The notes beneath the pieces are model-generated. The model was not told the origin of the DNA, did not search any database, and saw only the letters and a program-made list of their open reading frames with translations. A DNA stretch of 64,000 nucleotides from CAWHQZ01 sp963831645 (GTDB taxonomy: Bacteria > Pseudomonadota > Alphaproteobacteria > Rhizobiales > Aestuariivirgaceae), in NCBI GenBank assembly GCA_963831645.1, contig CAWHQZ010000023.1:248001-312000 (forward strand), written 5' to 3'. Shown here piece by piece: positions 16,912-25,094 of this stretch; the first letter of the stretch is position 1; each line of letters opens with the position of its first letter. The translations under genes were made by a program, and so were the position numbers.

Positions 16912-17148
16912 CTACGCCCGACGGTCCTTCTTCTTTGATCGTTTCTTTTCCGGGAACGGGTGAACATTTTTGCTGCTGCCTACACTCTGGCGCAGCGCTG
17001 ATTTGAGATCGGTCGCTCGGCCGTGCTTGCGCAGGAGGTCACGAAAGGCCTCCTCGGCGAGAGTCTGGAAATCGACGCCCCGATCGTCGGCCAGGACAGC
17101 GATCGCCTGCCAGGTTCGCTCATCGAGCTGGATTCGCTTTCCCGGCAT
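16912..17148 (-). CDS. Ribbon-helix-helix DNA-binding protein (possible antitoxin)
   Basis: 78 residues. MPGKRIQLDERTWQAIAVLA followed by DDRGVDFQTLAEEAFRDLLR is a ribbon-helix-helix pattern: a short strand (KRIQLDE) and two helices. The tail FPEKKRSKKKDRRA is basic and flexible, as in many antitoxins. It is encoded 13 nt after the Cas2-like gene at 17443-17162 and on the same strand, so both are probably one transcript. Together they look like a toxin-antitoxin or autoregulated pair; that is inferred from architecture only. Confidence 0.7.
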   Translation of the reverse strand: MPGKRIQLDERTWQAIAVLADDRGVDFQTLAEEAFRDLLRKHGRATDLKSALRQSVGSSKNVHPFPEKKRSKKKDRRA

Positions 17149-17161
17149 GTGCCCCCGGAAG

Positions 17162-17443
17162 TCAGGCCGCCATGGCGAGGTTGGCCGACAGCCACGAAAT
17201 GCCGTCGGTTTTGGCCCGCATCGTTGCCCAGTTGGAGCCCGGCAGCATTTCGATCACTGCGAAGGAATCGTCGGGGTGCGCGACGGCCGCGAGCTGGTCG
17301 CGAATCTCCGGAGCCGGCGCCGAGGAGGAAACGAGCCACAGCGACTCCAAAAGCCGGGACGCTGCCATTGCTTTGAGTTTGTCCCACAGCGGCTGGTAGA
17401 CCCTTGGATCGTGCAAATCGAAGCTGATCAGATAGAGATACAT
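17162..17443 (-). CDS. Small Cas2/SinR-like ferredoxin-fold protein
   Basis: 93 residues. The first strand MYLYLISFDLHDPRVYQPLW with the Asp after the strand, then RLLESLWLVSSSAPAPEIRDQ and DDSFAVIEML, gives the beta-alpha-beta layout of Cas2/VapD-type ferredoxin folds; similar proteins are often named SinR-family in rhizobia. No CRISPR array or other cas gene is nearby, so a role in adaptation is excluded. Cas2 and VapD relatives can be RNases, and the RHH gene directly downstream could be the antitoxin. Recognition of the family is from pattern only. Confidence 0.55.
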   Translation of the reverse strand: MYLYLISFDLHDPRVYQPLWDKLKAMAASRLLESLWLVSSSAPAPEIRDQLAAVAHPDDSFAVIEMLPGSNWATMRAKTDGISWLSANLAMAA

Positions 17444-17576
17444 GCGGGGCCCCCTCCCAGTTCGCTCGATACTCAAGCTAACCGAAGCACAGGCGTGATT
17501 CGCAAGTGTTTGCTGCTGGCGTATCCTGGTCGGCGAAACGGCTCTGCTTCGCCCGGCAGTCCGAGGTGGCCCGTCA

Positions 17577-17610
17577 GTTGACACGGCAATCGCTGCCGGA
17601 GGACAGTGCC
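17577..17610 (+). promoter_or_regulatory. Promoter/operator-like element, copy 1 (TTGACA plus GGCAATCGCTGCC)
   Basis: A TTGACA box (17578-17583) followed by GGCAATCGCTGCC and GGAGGACAGTG. The same 34-nt segment with four differences occurs at 24137-24170 before another gene. It lies 92 bp before the deaminase start. The middle is partly symmetrical, so it could be a -35 box plus repressor site. Confidence 0.45.
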
Positions 17611-17669
17611 CATGTAGTCCGATCGTTGACGTTCCCCCGACGCTTTCCGAGAAAGCAAGGCCAGCCGAC

Positions 17670-18110
17670 ATGGATTCTTCCCAGAAAGCGACCGACCGGG
17701 CGATGATGGCGCGCGCGATCGAACTCTCGCGCACGGCCGTTGACGAGGGCGAATATCCCTTCGGCACGGTCATCGCCCACAACGGAGAAGTGGTGGCAGA
17801 AGCGATCAACCATGCCGTCCGGGAGGGCGACGTGACCCGCCATGCCGAGGTCATCGCACTTACTGCCGCGCAGAAGGCAATCGGCCGGAGCGAGCTTGGC
17901 CGCTGCACGATTTACACCAACGTCGAACCGTGCGCGATGTGCTCCTACTGCATTCGCGAGTCCCAGGTCGGCCGCGTGATTTATGCGCTGGCCTCGCCAG
18001 CGATGGGCGGCCCGGAAAAGGATGGCCCGGCCATCCTTGCCGCGCGGTGGAGCGGAACTTTTTTGTCTTTGCATCGGGCCGGTTGCCTCGACCTGGGAAA
18101 CCGACGATAG
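17670..18110 (+). CDS. Nucleoside/guanine deaminase-like zinc enzyme
   Basis: 146-residue cytidine-deaminase-fold protein. Zinc ligands and catalytic Glu are in TRHAEVIAL (HAE) at about residue 57 and NVEPCAMCSYCI (PCxxC) near residue 90, the pattern of TadA, guanine and related deaminases. EYPFGTVIAHNGEVVAEAIN is the usual substrate-side loop. After YALASPAMGG the last 35 residues (PEKDGPAILAARWSGT...) no longer resemble the family, so the C-terminus may be truncated or shifted. It is 53 nt upstream of the sugar-binding protein and may belong to the same island. Confidence 0.85.
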   Translation: MDSSQKATDRAMMARAIELSRTAVDEGEYPFGTVIAHNGEVVAEAINHAVREGDVTRHAEVIALTAAQKAIGRSELGRCTIYTNVEPCAMCSYCIRESQVGRVIYALASPAMGGPEKDGPAILAARWSGTFLSLHRAGCLDLGNRR

Positions 18111-18162
18111 TTGCCGCGACGATCGTCATCGTCAGCCAAGCACATCAATGCGGGAGGTTTTC

Positions 18163-19125
18163 ATGTTCAAATTCACACGCCGCCATCTTCTGGCGGGCGC
18201 GAGCGCCCTCATGCTCGCAACCGGCGCTTCCGGGCCGTCGCTGGCCGAAGACGTCGAAGTTCTGTCGTCGATGCCCAACATGGCGTTTCCGTTTTTTGTC
18301 CACATGCAGAAAGCGGTGAAGGCCGAAGCCGAGAAGCTCGGCGGCGTCACCATCGTTGAGAGCGACGGCCAGGGATCATCGCCGAAGCAGACCGCCGACG
18401 TCGAGGCCGCTGTCGTCAAGGGCGTCAAGGGCATCCTGATCAGCCCCAACGAGGTCGACGCCATGGGCCCTGCCATCATGGGCGCCATCGAGGCCGGCGT
18501 ACCGGTGGTCACCATCGACCGCCGTGTCGACAAGGTGGAAGGAATTCTCGCTCACGTCGGCGCCGACAATGTCAAGGGCGGCGAGGCCCAGGGCGAGCTC
18601 GTAGTGAAGTTGTTCCCGGACGGCGCCAAGGTGATGAACCTTCAGGGTCAGCCCGGCTCCAGCCCTGCCATCGACCGCAACCAGGGCGTCCACAACGTGC
18701 TCGACAAGATGGCCGACAAGTACAAGTTCGTATTCGAGCAGACCGCCAACTTTGCCCGCGACAAAGGCCTGTCGGTCACCGAGGCGGGCCTTGCCGGCAT
18801 GGCCGAGCCGCCCGATGTCATTGTGGCTGCCAACGACGACATGGCGTTGGGCGCCATGGAAGCGGTGAAGGCGCGCGGTCTCGAAGGCAAGATTGCCATC
18901 ATCGGCTTCGACGCGCTTCCCGAGGCGATCGCCGCGGTCAAGGACGGCAGGCTCACCGCCACCATCGAGCAGCTTCCCGGCGGCCAGAGCTCCAAGGCGT
19001 TTCAGATCCTTCTCGACAAGGTCAAGAACAACAAGGACCCCGAGAACAGGCTCATCCTGCTCACGCCCATTGCCATCACCAAGGACAATCTCGACCAGGC
19101 GGAGCGGCTGGGCGAGGTGAAGTAA
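18163..19125 (+). CDS. Periplasmic sugar-binding protein of ABC operon 3 (ribose-type)
   Basis: 320 residues from the ATG at 18163 with GGGAGG seven bases earlier. The N-terminus MFKFTRRHLLAGASALMLAT has a twin arginine, so export through Tat is possible. The body shows MAFPFFVHMQKAVKAEAEKL, GIDPN-like loop GILISPNEVDAMGPAIMGA, and IVAANDDMALGAMEAVKARG then IGFDALPEAIAAVK, all typical of ribose/xylose/D-allose binding proteins. A strong hairpin follows the stop, before the ATPase gene. Ligand unknown. Confidence 0.92.
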   Translation: MFKFTRRHLLAGASALMLATGASGPSLAEDVEVLSSMPNMAFPFFVHMQKAVKAEAEKLGGVTIVESDGQGSSPKQTADVEAAVVKGVKGILISPNEVDAMGPAIMGAIEAGVPVVTIDRRVDKVEGILAHVGADNVKGGEAQGELVVKLFPDGAKVMNLQGQPGSSPAIDRNQGVHNVLDKMADKYKFVFEQTANFARDKGLSVTEAGLAGMAEPPDVIVAANDDMALGAMEAVKARGLEGKIAIIGFDALPEAIAAVKDGRLTATIEQLPGGQSSKAFQILLDKVKNNKDPENRLILLTPIAITKDNLDQAERLGEVK

Positions 19126-19137
19126 TCGGATGATCCG

Positions 19138-19161
19138 GGGCCCGCGATACGGCGCGGGCCC
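19138..19161 (+). promoter_or_regulatory. Intercistronic hairpin between binding protein and ATPase genes
   Basis: Perfect 9-bp stem GGGCCCGCG / CGCGGGCCC with a 6-nt loop, followed by TTTCC but no long T tract. Placed in the gap after a binding-protein gene, such hairpins commonly protect the upstream mRNA or cause partial termination, so the binding protein is made in excess. Confidence 0.65.
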
Positions 19162-19188
19162 TTTCCTTCACGTGATCGTGCGTCGCTC

Positions 19189-20718
19189 ATGACGAACCGC
19201 ACGCTGTTGCGCGTGACCGGCGTCGACAAGCAGTTCCCTGGCGTAAAGGCGCTAGACGGGGTTTCGCTCGAGGTCGCCGAAGGTGAAGTCCACGGGCTGC
19301 TCGGTGAAAACGGCGCGGGAAAATCGACGCTGCTGAAGATTTTGTCGGGGGCGCTGACACCCGACGCCGGCGACATCGAGTTCGAGGGCAAACCCGTGAC
19401 ACTGCCGGATCCGCAGTCAGCCCAGAAGCTCGGCATCGTCACCATCTATCAGGAGTTCAACCTCATTCCGTCGATGACGGTGGAGGAGAATTTGTTTCTG
19501 GGCCAGGAGCCGGGTGCGGGGCCGTTCGTCAGCTGGCCGGCGATGCGCCGGGCCACCCGCGAGCTGGCCCGGCGCTACGGCCTCGACCTGCCGGCTGCGA
19601 AGGAGGTGCGCGATCTTTCGGTAGCCCAACAGCAAATGGTCGAGATCGCCCGTGCGCTCTCCATGCGCTCACGCCTGATCATCATGGACGAGCCGACGTC
19701 GGCGCTCAGCGGCAAGGAAACGCAGCGGCTGTTCGCCATCGTCCGCGATTTGCGCCGCGAAGGGATCAGCACCATCTTCGTCACCCACCGGTTGTCGGAA
19801 GTCCTCGAGATTTGCGATCGGGTCACGGTTTTGCGCGACGGAAAATTGAGCGGCGTCGCAGACGCCGCCGGCCTCACCGTCGATCGTATCATCCGCATGA
19901 TGGTCGGCCGCTCGTCGAGTGAGCTTTTCAAGCCCCTGCCGCCGCGCTCCCCGGGCGACGTCGTTCTCAAAGTCGAGGGATTGTCGCGGAAGGGCGCCGT
20001 CACCGATCCGCGGGCGGTGGTCCTCGAGGACATATCCTTTACCGTGCGGCGCGGTGAGATCGTTGGCATTGCCGGGCTGGTAGGTTCGGGGCGCACCGAG
20101 CTGGCGCGCTGCCTCTATGGCGCCGATCCCAGGACGGCAGGCCGGGTCGAGGTCGAGGGCTCGCCGCTCGCCATTCGCTCGCCCGAGCATGCGATCTCCG
20201 CCGGCATCGGGCTGGTGCCCGAAGACCGCAAGCAGCAGGCGTTGTTTCTGGAGCTTGCGGTGCGCGAAAACCTGACCGTGACCGCCCTGGGCAAGCTCTT
20301 GCGCTGGGGTTTCGTGCGCCGCGGCGCCGAGCGCGAGCTGGTAGCACGCTACCGAAAGTCCCTGAACATCCGCATGTCCGGCCCCGAACAGCCGGTAAAG
20401 AACCTGTCCGGCGGCAATCAGCAGAAGGTGGTGCTTGCCCGCTGGCTGGCGCTGGGCCCGCGCATTCTGATCGTCGACGAGCCGACACGCGGCATCGATG
20501 TCGGCGCCAAGTCGGAAGTGCATCACTTGTTGCACGAGATGGCCAAAGGCGGCATCGCCATCCTTGCCATTTCTTCCGAGCTTGCCGAACTGATCGCCAT
20601 CAGCGACCGGATCATCGCCATGCGCGCAGGGCGCATCGCCGGAGAGATTGCACGTGAGGAGGCCGGCGAACAGGCGCTGATGCAGCTCATGACGATGGGC
20701 GAAGCCAGGGCGGCATGA
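19189..20718 (+). CDS. Tandem-domain sugar ABC ATPase (RbsA/MglA type)
   Basis: 509 residues, normal for the family. The first domain has Walker A GENGAGKSTLLKIL (residue about 38) and Walker B LIIMDEPTSALSG. The second has a degenerate Walker A GLVGSGRTELARCL (about 300), an intact signature LSGGNQQKVVLARWL (about 405) and Walker B ILIVDEPTRGIDVG. This asymmetry is normal for RbsA-like proteins, where only one site is strongly active. Downstream permease starts 14 nt later. It energises uptake of the sugar or polyol bound by the preceding protein. Confidence 0.95.
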   Translation: MTNRTLLRVTGVDKQFPGVKALDGVSLEVAEGEVHGLLGENGAGKSTLLKILSGALTPDAGDIEFEGKPVTLPDPQSAQKLGIVTIYQEFNLIPSMTVEENLFLGQEPGAGPFVSWPAMRRATRELARRYGLDLPAAKEVRDLSVAQQQMVEIARALSMRSRLIIMDEPTSALSGKETQRLFAIVRDLRREGISTIFVTHRLSEVLEICDRVTVLRDGKLSGVADAAGLTVDRIIRMMVGRSSSELFKPLPPRSPGDVVLKVEGLSRKGAVTDPRAVVLEDISFTVRRGEIVGIAGLVGSGRTELARCLYGADPRTAGRVEVEGSPLAIRSPEHAISAGIGLVPEDRKQQALFLELAVRENLTVTALGKLLRWGFVRRGAERELVARYRKSLNIRMSGPEQPVKNLSGGNQQKVVLARWLALGPRILIVDEPTRGIDVGAKSEVHHLLHEMAKGGIAILAISSELAELIAISDRIIAMRAGRIAGEIAREEAGEQALMQLMTMGEARAA

Positions 20719-20731
20719 CCGGGAGCCGGCC

Positions 20732-21758
20732 ATGACTACGGAACACACGGTAGCGGGAACGATCGGCAGGAGCGTGGTTTTGCGCCGCGTCGGGCAGTTC
20801 GCCCCGGTGATCTTTCTCGCCGGCCTGATGATCGTGTTTGCAGTGCTCGAGCCGCGGTTTCTGTCGCTCGGTCAATCTGTTCAACGTCATGCGGCAAATT
20901 TCGATCACCGGTCTCCTCGCCATCGGCATGACGCTCGTCATCCTGACCGCCGGCATCGATCTGTCGGTCGGCTCGCTGCTGGCGCTGGCCGGCCTCGCCG
21001 CGGCGATCGTGGCCAAGGGCGGGATCGAGTCGCGCTTCTCCGTCGGCGCGGCGACCGAGGCGGCCGGCTATGGCTGGGGCCTCGCGATGCTGGTTGCCGT
21101 GCTGGTGGGCGTCGCCGGTGGCTGGCTGCAGGGCATGGCCATTACGCGCCTGAAGGTGCCGCCTTTTGTCGTCACCCTGGGCGGTCTGTCGGTCTTCCGC
21201 GGCGCGGCATTGCTGATCGCCGGCGGCGGGCCGATCAGCGGCTTCGACGCGGGCTACGTGTGGTGGGGGCAGGGCCGCATCGGCCCGGTTCCGGCGCCGG
21301 TGGTCGTGTTTCTTGCCTTCGCCCTCATTGCCCACATCGTCCTGACCTACACGCGCTTCGGCCGCCACGTGTACGCGGTCGGCGGCAACATCGAGGCGGC
21401 GCGGCTGGCAGGGCTTCCCGTGCAGCGCATTCTGGTGTTGGTCTATGTGATCATCGGGTTTTTCGCCGGCCTCGCCGGTTTCATTCTTTCCGCCAGGCTC
21501 AATTCGGCCGAAGCGGTGGCTGGCATCGGCTATGAGCTGACAGTCATCGCTTCGGTGGTGATTGGCGGCACCAGCCTGTTCGGCGGCGTCGGCAGCGTTG
21601 CCGGCACGGTAATCGGCTCGATTCTCATCGGCGTGCTCATCAACGGCCTGGTGCTGATGAATGTCTCGCCTTACGTGCAGCAGATCATCATCGGCGTCAT
21701 CATCGTGCTCGCCGTCTTTTTCGATCAGTTCGCCAAGGCGCGCGGCCGTACTGCCTGA
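20732..21758 (+). CDS. Ribose-type ABC permease (frame broken by one extra base)
   Basis: Integral membrane permease of BPD_transp_2 type. The N-terminal frame (MTTEHTVAGTIGRSVVLRRV ... LEPRFLSLG) and the rest (NLFNVMRQISITGLLAIGMT, AGIDLSVGSLLALAG, IGGTSLFGGVGSVAGT) are in different frames; removing one base near 20872 joins them as RFLSLG-NLFNVMRQ, the expected family sequence. Total length 1027 nt is a multiple of three plus one. Start ATG at 20732 with GGGAG before it. If the shift is real, a shorter protein could begin at 20838 but would lack the first helix. Confidence 0.85.
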
Positions 21759-21865
21759 TGCCCGTCTGGTGACGTCAAGAAAACCGCCAAGTGAGGGAAG
21801 CCGGCGGAACGAATAAGCCGGCGGATCGTTTTATTTCCCCACCAGCTTCATGCAGGAGACCCGCG

Positions 21866-22259
21866 ATGCTCAATCAAACCAAGGCCTTTGCCAGCTTCTC
21901 GACCGACGACATAGGAAAAGCCAGGAAATTTTACGGCGACACTTTGGGGATCCGCGTCAAGGAGATCCCGGAGGGCCTCGAGCTCCATCTCGCCGGCGGC
22001 GGCATTCCGGTCTTCGTCTATCCGTCCGACGACTATCACGCGCCCGAGCACACGGTGCTCAATTTTCTCGTCGACGACATCGACGAGGCGATCGACGACC
22101 TTGGGCAAACGCGGCGTAAAGATGGAGCACTACGATCTCCCGGGCATGAAGACCGATGCCAAGGGGATTTTCCACGGCGACGGCAAGATGGGCCCGAAGG
22201 CCATCGCCTGGTTCAAGGACCCCGCCGACCACATCCTCTCCCTCATTCAGGAGAAGTAG
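21866..22259 (+). CDS. VOC-superfamily (glyoxalase/bleomycin-resistance) protein (one extra base)
   Basis: About 130-residue single-unit VOC protein. MLNQTKAFASFSTDDIGKAR then FYGDTLGIRVKEIPEGLEL is the standard beta-alpha-beta start; metal or substrate residues come from GGGIPVFVYPSDDYHAPEHT. The frame breaks at 22103-22105, where GGG should be GG; correction gives DDLGKRGVKMEHYDLPGMKT and WFKDPADHILSLIQEK, the normal end. The gene starts at an ATG with CAGGAG upstream, 107 nt after the permease, and could be part of the same transcript. The small molecule it handles is unknown. Confidence 0.8.
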
Positions 22260-22322
22260 CGCCGGAGCGATTGCAGTCCCGCTCTTTGGCGCTTAAGCAA
22301 TCCGCATCGAGGGAGGCGGGAC

Positions 22323-23190
22323 ATGAGCAGGAGGAGCTTCAAGCAGGGCATCGTCGCGGTTTTCGGTCAGCCGGTTGCGGAAAATCCAACCCAGGTCATG
22401 ATCGAGGCGGCTTTCGCAGCCATGGACCTCGACTGGCGCTACCTTACTCTCGAAGTGGCGCCCGCCGATCTCGGTCGCGCCGTTGCCGGAGCGCGCGCCA
22501 TGGGTTTCCACGGCTTCAACTGCACCATTCCGCACAAGGTCGCCGTCATTCCCTTTCTCGAACTCGCTGGGAGCATCTGCGCGGCTGATGGGCGCGGTGA
22601 ACTGTGTCGTCCACCGAAACGGCAAACTCATCGGCGAGAACACCGACGGCAAGGGCTTCGTACTGTCGCTGCCGAATTCTCCAAAGGGCCTGAATGTCGT
22701 TATTCTGGGAGCAGGAGGGGCGGCCCGCGCCATCGCCGTCGAGCTTGCGCTCGCCGGAGCCGGCCACATTACGATTGTCAACCGTGCCCGCGCCCGCGGA
22801 CATGCGCTGACGGACCTGCTCACGGGCAACGTCGCTCGCGCGCTGGGCAGGTCGGTCACGGCCGAGTTTGTCCCGTGGGCCGGCGACTACACGGTCCCGG
22901 CAAACACCCACCTTCTGGTGAACGCAACCTCCATCGGCCTCTACCCCGACGTTGATGCCCGCATCCCGATCGACGAGAGCCGTCTTGAGCGCGGCACGTT
23001 CATCGCCGACGTGATCCCCAATCCGCCCGAGACGCGCCTCATTCGGGCAGCCAGGGCGGCCGGGTGCGAAGCCCTCGAAGGTCTCGACATGCTGGTGATG
23101 CAGGGCGTGATCGGTGTTGAACACTGGACCGGACGCCGGCCCGATCGGGCGGTCATGCGCTCCGCTCTGCAAGCGGTATTCGCCGACTGA
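22323..23190 (+). CDS. AroE-like shikimate/quinate dehydrogenase paralogue (one extra base)
   Basis: About 288 residues. The N-terminal catalytic domain reads GIVAVFGQPVAENPTQVMIE with FHGFNCTIPHKVAVIPFLE, which holds the substrate Lys; then after a shift near 22570 come SARLMGAVNCVV, NTDGKGFVLSL and the NADP fold VVILGAGGAARAIAVELALA. Removing one base gives a continuous AroE protein. The catalytic Lys-Asp pair (PHK, NTDG) is present. Given its position next to a sugar transporter and away from other aro genes, it is more likely a catabolic or paralogous dehydrogenase than the housekeeping AroE. Start ATG at 22323. Confidence 0.85.
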
Positions 23191-23376
23191 CCTGCGTTCC
23201 GCTTGTTAAACAGTCATGCTATCGATCAGGCATGACGAAGACCGATCGCCTGAGCCAGCCATTCAGCATGGACCACATCATCCAATCGGCAGCGCGCGAA
23301 GCAGGCTTGTCGCGCGAGCGCGATCGCCGCCATCGCTCGGGCACGCGACGTTCGCGCCGCCATTCGCGCCGGGGCG

Positions 23377-24108
23377 ATGACCGGCGCTACATCCTCCTTC
23401 GCTCCGGGCGTGGTCCAGGGCAATCTCATGATCCTGCCGCGGGCATGGTCGGATGAATTTCTGCGCTTCTGTCTGCACAATCCGAAACCGTGTCCGCTCC
23501 TTGCGGTATCGGAGCCGGGAAACCCGGCTGTGCCGGCGCTCGGAGATGATATCGACATTCGAACGGACCTGCCCGGCTACCGTGTTTTCAGGGACGGCGA
23601 GATCATGGCCGAGGTCAACGACATTCGTCATCTATGGCAGGACGATTTTGTCAGCTTTGTCATCGGCTGTTCCTTTTCCTTCGAAGCTGCCATCGTTGAG
23701 GCCGGGATACCGTTGCGGCATCACGAGCTGGGAATAAACGTAGCTATGTATCGTTCGTCGATTCAGACCGTTCCGTCCGGGCGCTTCAAGGGGCCGATGG
23801 TTGTTTCCATGCGCCCGATGACCGCGGCCAATGCCATTCGCGCCGTCGAGATCACGGCGCGTTTTCCAAAGGTGCACGGTGCGCCCGTACACCTCGGTGA
23901 TCCCCGGGCAATCGGCATCGACGATATCGGCAAGCCCGATTTTGGCGACCCCGTGGACATCCTGCCGGGCGAGATTCCGGTGTTCTGGGCCTGTGGCGTC
24001 ACCCCGCAGCTGGCCGTGGCAAGTGCCCGCCCAGCCATCGCAATCTCTCACAAGCCGGGCTCGATGCTGATAACGGATCGGCTGAACGCGACCATGGCAT
24101 CGTCTTGA
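23377..24108 (+). CDS. DUF1445 protein (YcsI/D-glutamate cyclase-like)
   Basis: 243 residues from the ATG at 23377: MTGATSSFAPGVVQGNLMIL is the conserved beginning of the domain, followed by DFVSFVIGCSFSFEAAIVEA (the conserved Cys), MVVSMRPM and VFWACGVTPQLAVASARPAI with the second Cys. Mammalian members act as D-glutamate cyclase; the bacterial ones are mostly undefined. Homologues begin about 12 residues earlier, and the matching codons (ARDVRAAIRAGA) do lie in frame upstream but without a usable start, so the true start may be lost to a frame error. End at 24108. Confidence 0.8.
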   Translation: MTGATSSFAPGVVQGNLMILPRAWSDEFLRFCLHNPKPCPLLAVSEPGNPAVPALGDDIDIRTDLPGYRVFRDGEIMAEVNDIRHLWQDDFVSFVIGCSFSFEAAIVEAGIPLRHHELGINVAMYRSSIQTVPSGRFKGPMVVSMRPMTAANAIRAVEITARFPKVHGAPVHLGDPRAIGIDDIGKPDFGDPVDILPGEIPVFWACGVTPQLAVASARPAIAISHKPGSMLITDRLNATMASS

Positions 24109-24136
24109 ACGAACAGCGGCAGGTGTAGCTGCGACG

Positions 24137-24170
24137 GTTGACACCGCAATCGCGGCCGGATGACAGTGCG
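24137..24170 (+). promoter_or_regulatory. Promoter/operator-like element, copy 2
   Basis: GTTGACAC, GCAATCGC, GCCGGA and GACAGTGC occur in the same order and spacing as at 17577-17610 (30 of 34 positions equal). CCGCAATCGCGG in the middle is a perfect 4-bp-arm palindrome here. It lies 64 bp before the kinase-like gene. It probably binds the same regulator as copy 1, or both are -35 regions of a common promoter type. Confidence 0.45.
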
Positions 24171-24201
24171 CCGGCCAACCTCTATCCCCTGATCCTCCCG
24201 C

Positions 24202-25094
24202 ATGACCGAAACCGATTTCGAATCCCGCGTCCGCGCGCTTGCCTGCTGGTCGGGAAGGGTCACTCTCGAGCCGCTGAGAGGAGGCCTGAGCAACGCCTCG
24301 TTCGTGGTCACCGACGGCTCCCTGAAGTACGTCGTCCGCTGCGGCGGCGATATCGCCGTCCACCACGTGTTCCGCGACCGCGAGCGCGCGATCTGCGAGG
24401 CGGCATTCCGGGCCGGGCTCTCGCCCGAGCTTGTCCACGCCGAGCCGGGCATCATGGTGTTCCGCCACATCTGCCGGGAAGACTCTGACCGAGTCCGATA
24501 TGCGCGCCGGCATCGGGCGCATCCTGCCGCTCTTGCGCACCTGTCACGAGAAGGTCGGCCGCATGGTAAGGGGCCCCGCCAATCTCTTCTGGGTGTTCCA
24601 CGTCATCCGCGACTATGTCGAGACCCTGAAGCGTGGAAACAGCCGCTTCGCCGCCGATCTTCCCCGCTTCTCGAAGCTCGCCGATGCGCTCGAGGACCGG
24701 CAAATGGCGCTTCCCATCGTGCTCGGCCACCATGATCTCCTCGCCGGCAACTTTCTCGACGACGGGAAACGCCTGTGGCTCATCGACTGGGAGTACGGCG
24801 GCTTCGGCACGCCGCTGTTCGATCTCGCCAACATAGCCGCCAACGGCAGCTTTTCGGAAAGCGATGAGGAGCGGCTGCTCGAAGGCTACTTCAATCGCAC
24901 GCCGAGCGACGAGCTCAGGCGGTCCTTCGACGCCATGAAGGCGGCGAGCGCGCTGCGCGAAGCCATGTGGGCCATGGTTTCGGAGCTGCATCTCGTCGGC
25001 GCCAGGCGCCGATTACGCCGCCCACGCCCGCGAATACCTGCGCCGCACCGAAGACGCGGTCACGCGCTTCGAAGCCCGGCACGGCAGGTTATGA
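24202..25094 (+). pseudogene. Choline/ethanolamine-kinase-like phosphotransferase 1 (two extra bases)
   Basis: APH-fold kinase. N-terminal lobe: VTLEPLRGGLSNASFVVTDG (nucleotide-binding loop) and KYVVRCGGD with the Lys-like position; catalytic loop VLGHHDLLAGNFLDDGKRLW followed by LIDWEYGGFGTPLFDLANIA (metal-binding Asp). The frame breaks near 24472 and 25006, each restored by removing one base (RHI-AGKTLTESDMRAG, LVGAR-ADYAAHAREYL). The product would be about 296 residues. Its stop overlaps the ATG of the next gene (ATGA). By family it phosphorylates an amino-alcohol or sugar hydroxyl; substrate unknown. Possibly intact if the shifts are sequencing errors. Confidence 0.75.

Noticed and set aside
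16912..17443. Part of a CRISPR-Cas locus because of the Cas2-like protein
   Set aside because: No repeats with spacers and no cas1 or effector genes anywhere in the window.
22323..23190. Housekeeping aroE
   Set aside because: No other chorismate genes are near, and the context is a sugar transport and catabolism island; a paralogue is more likely.
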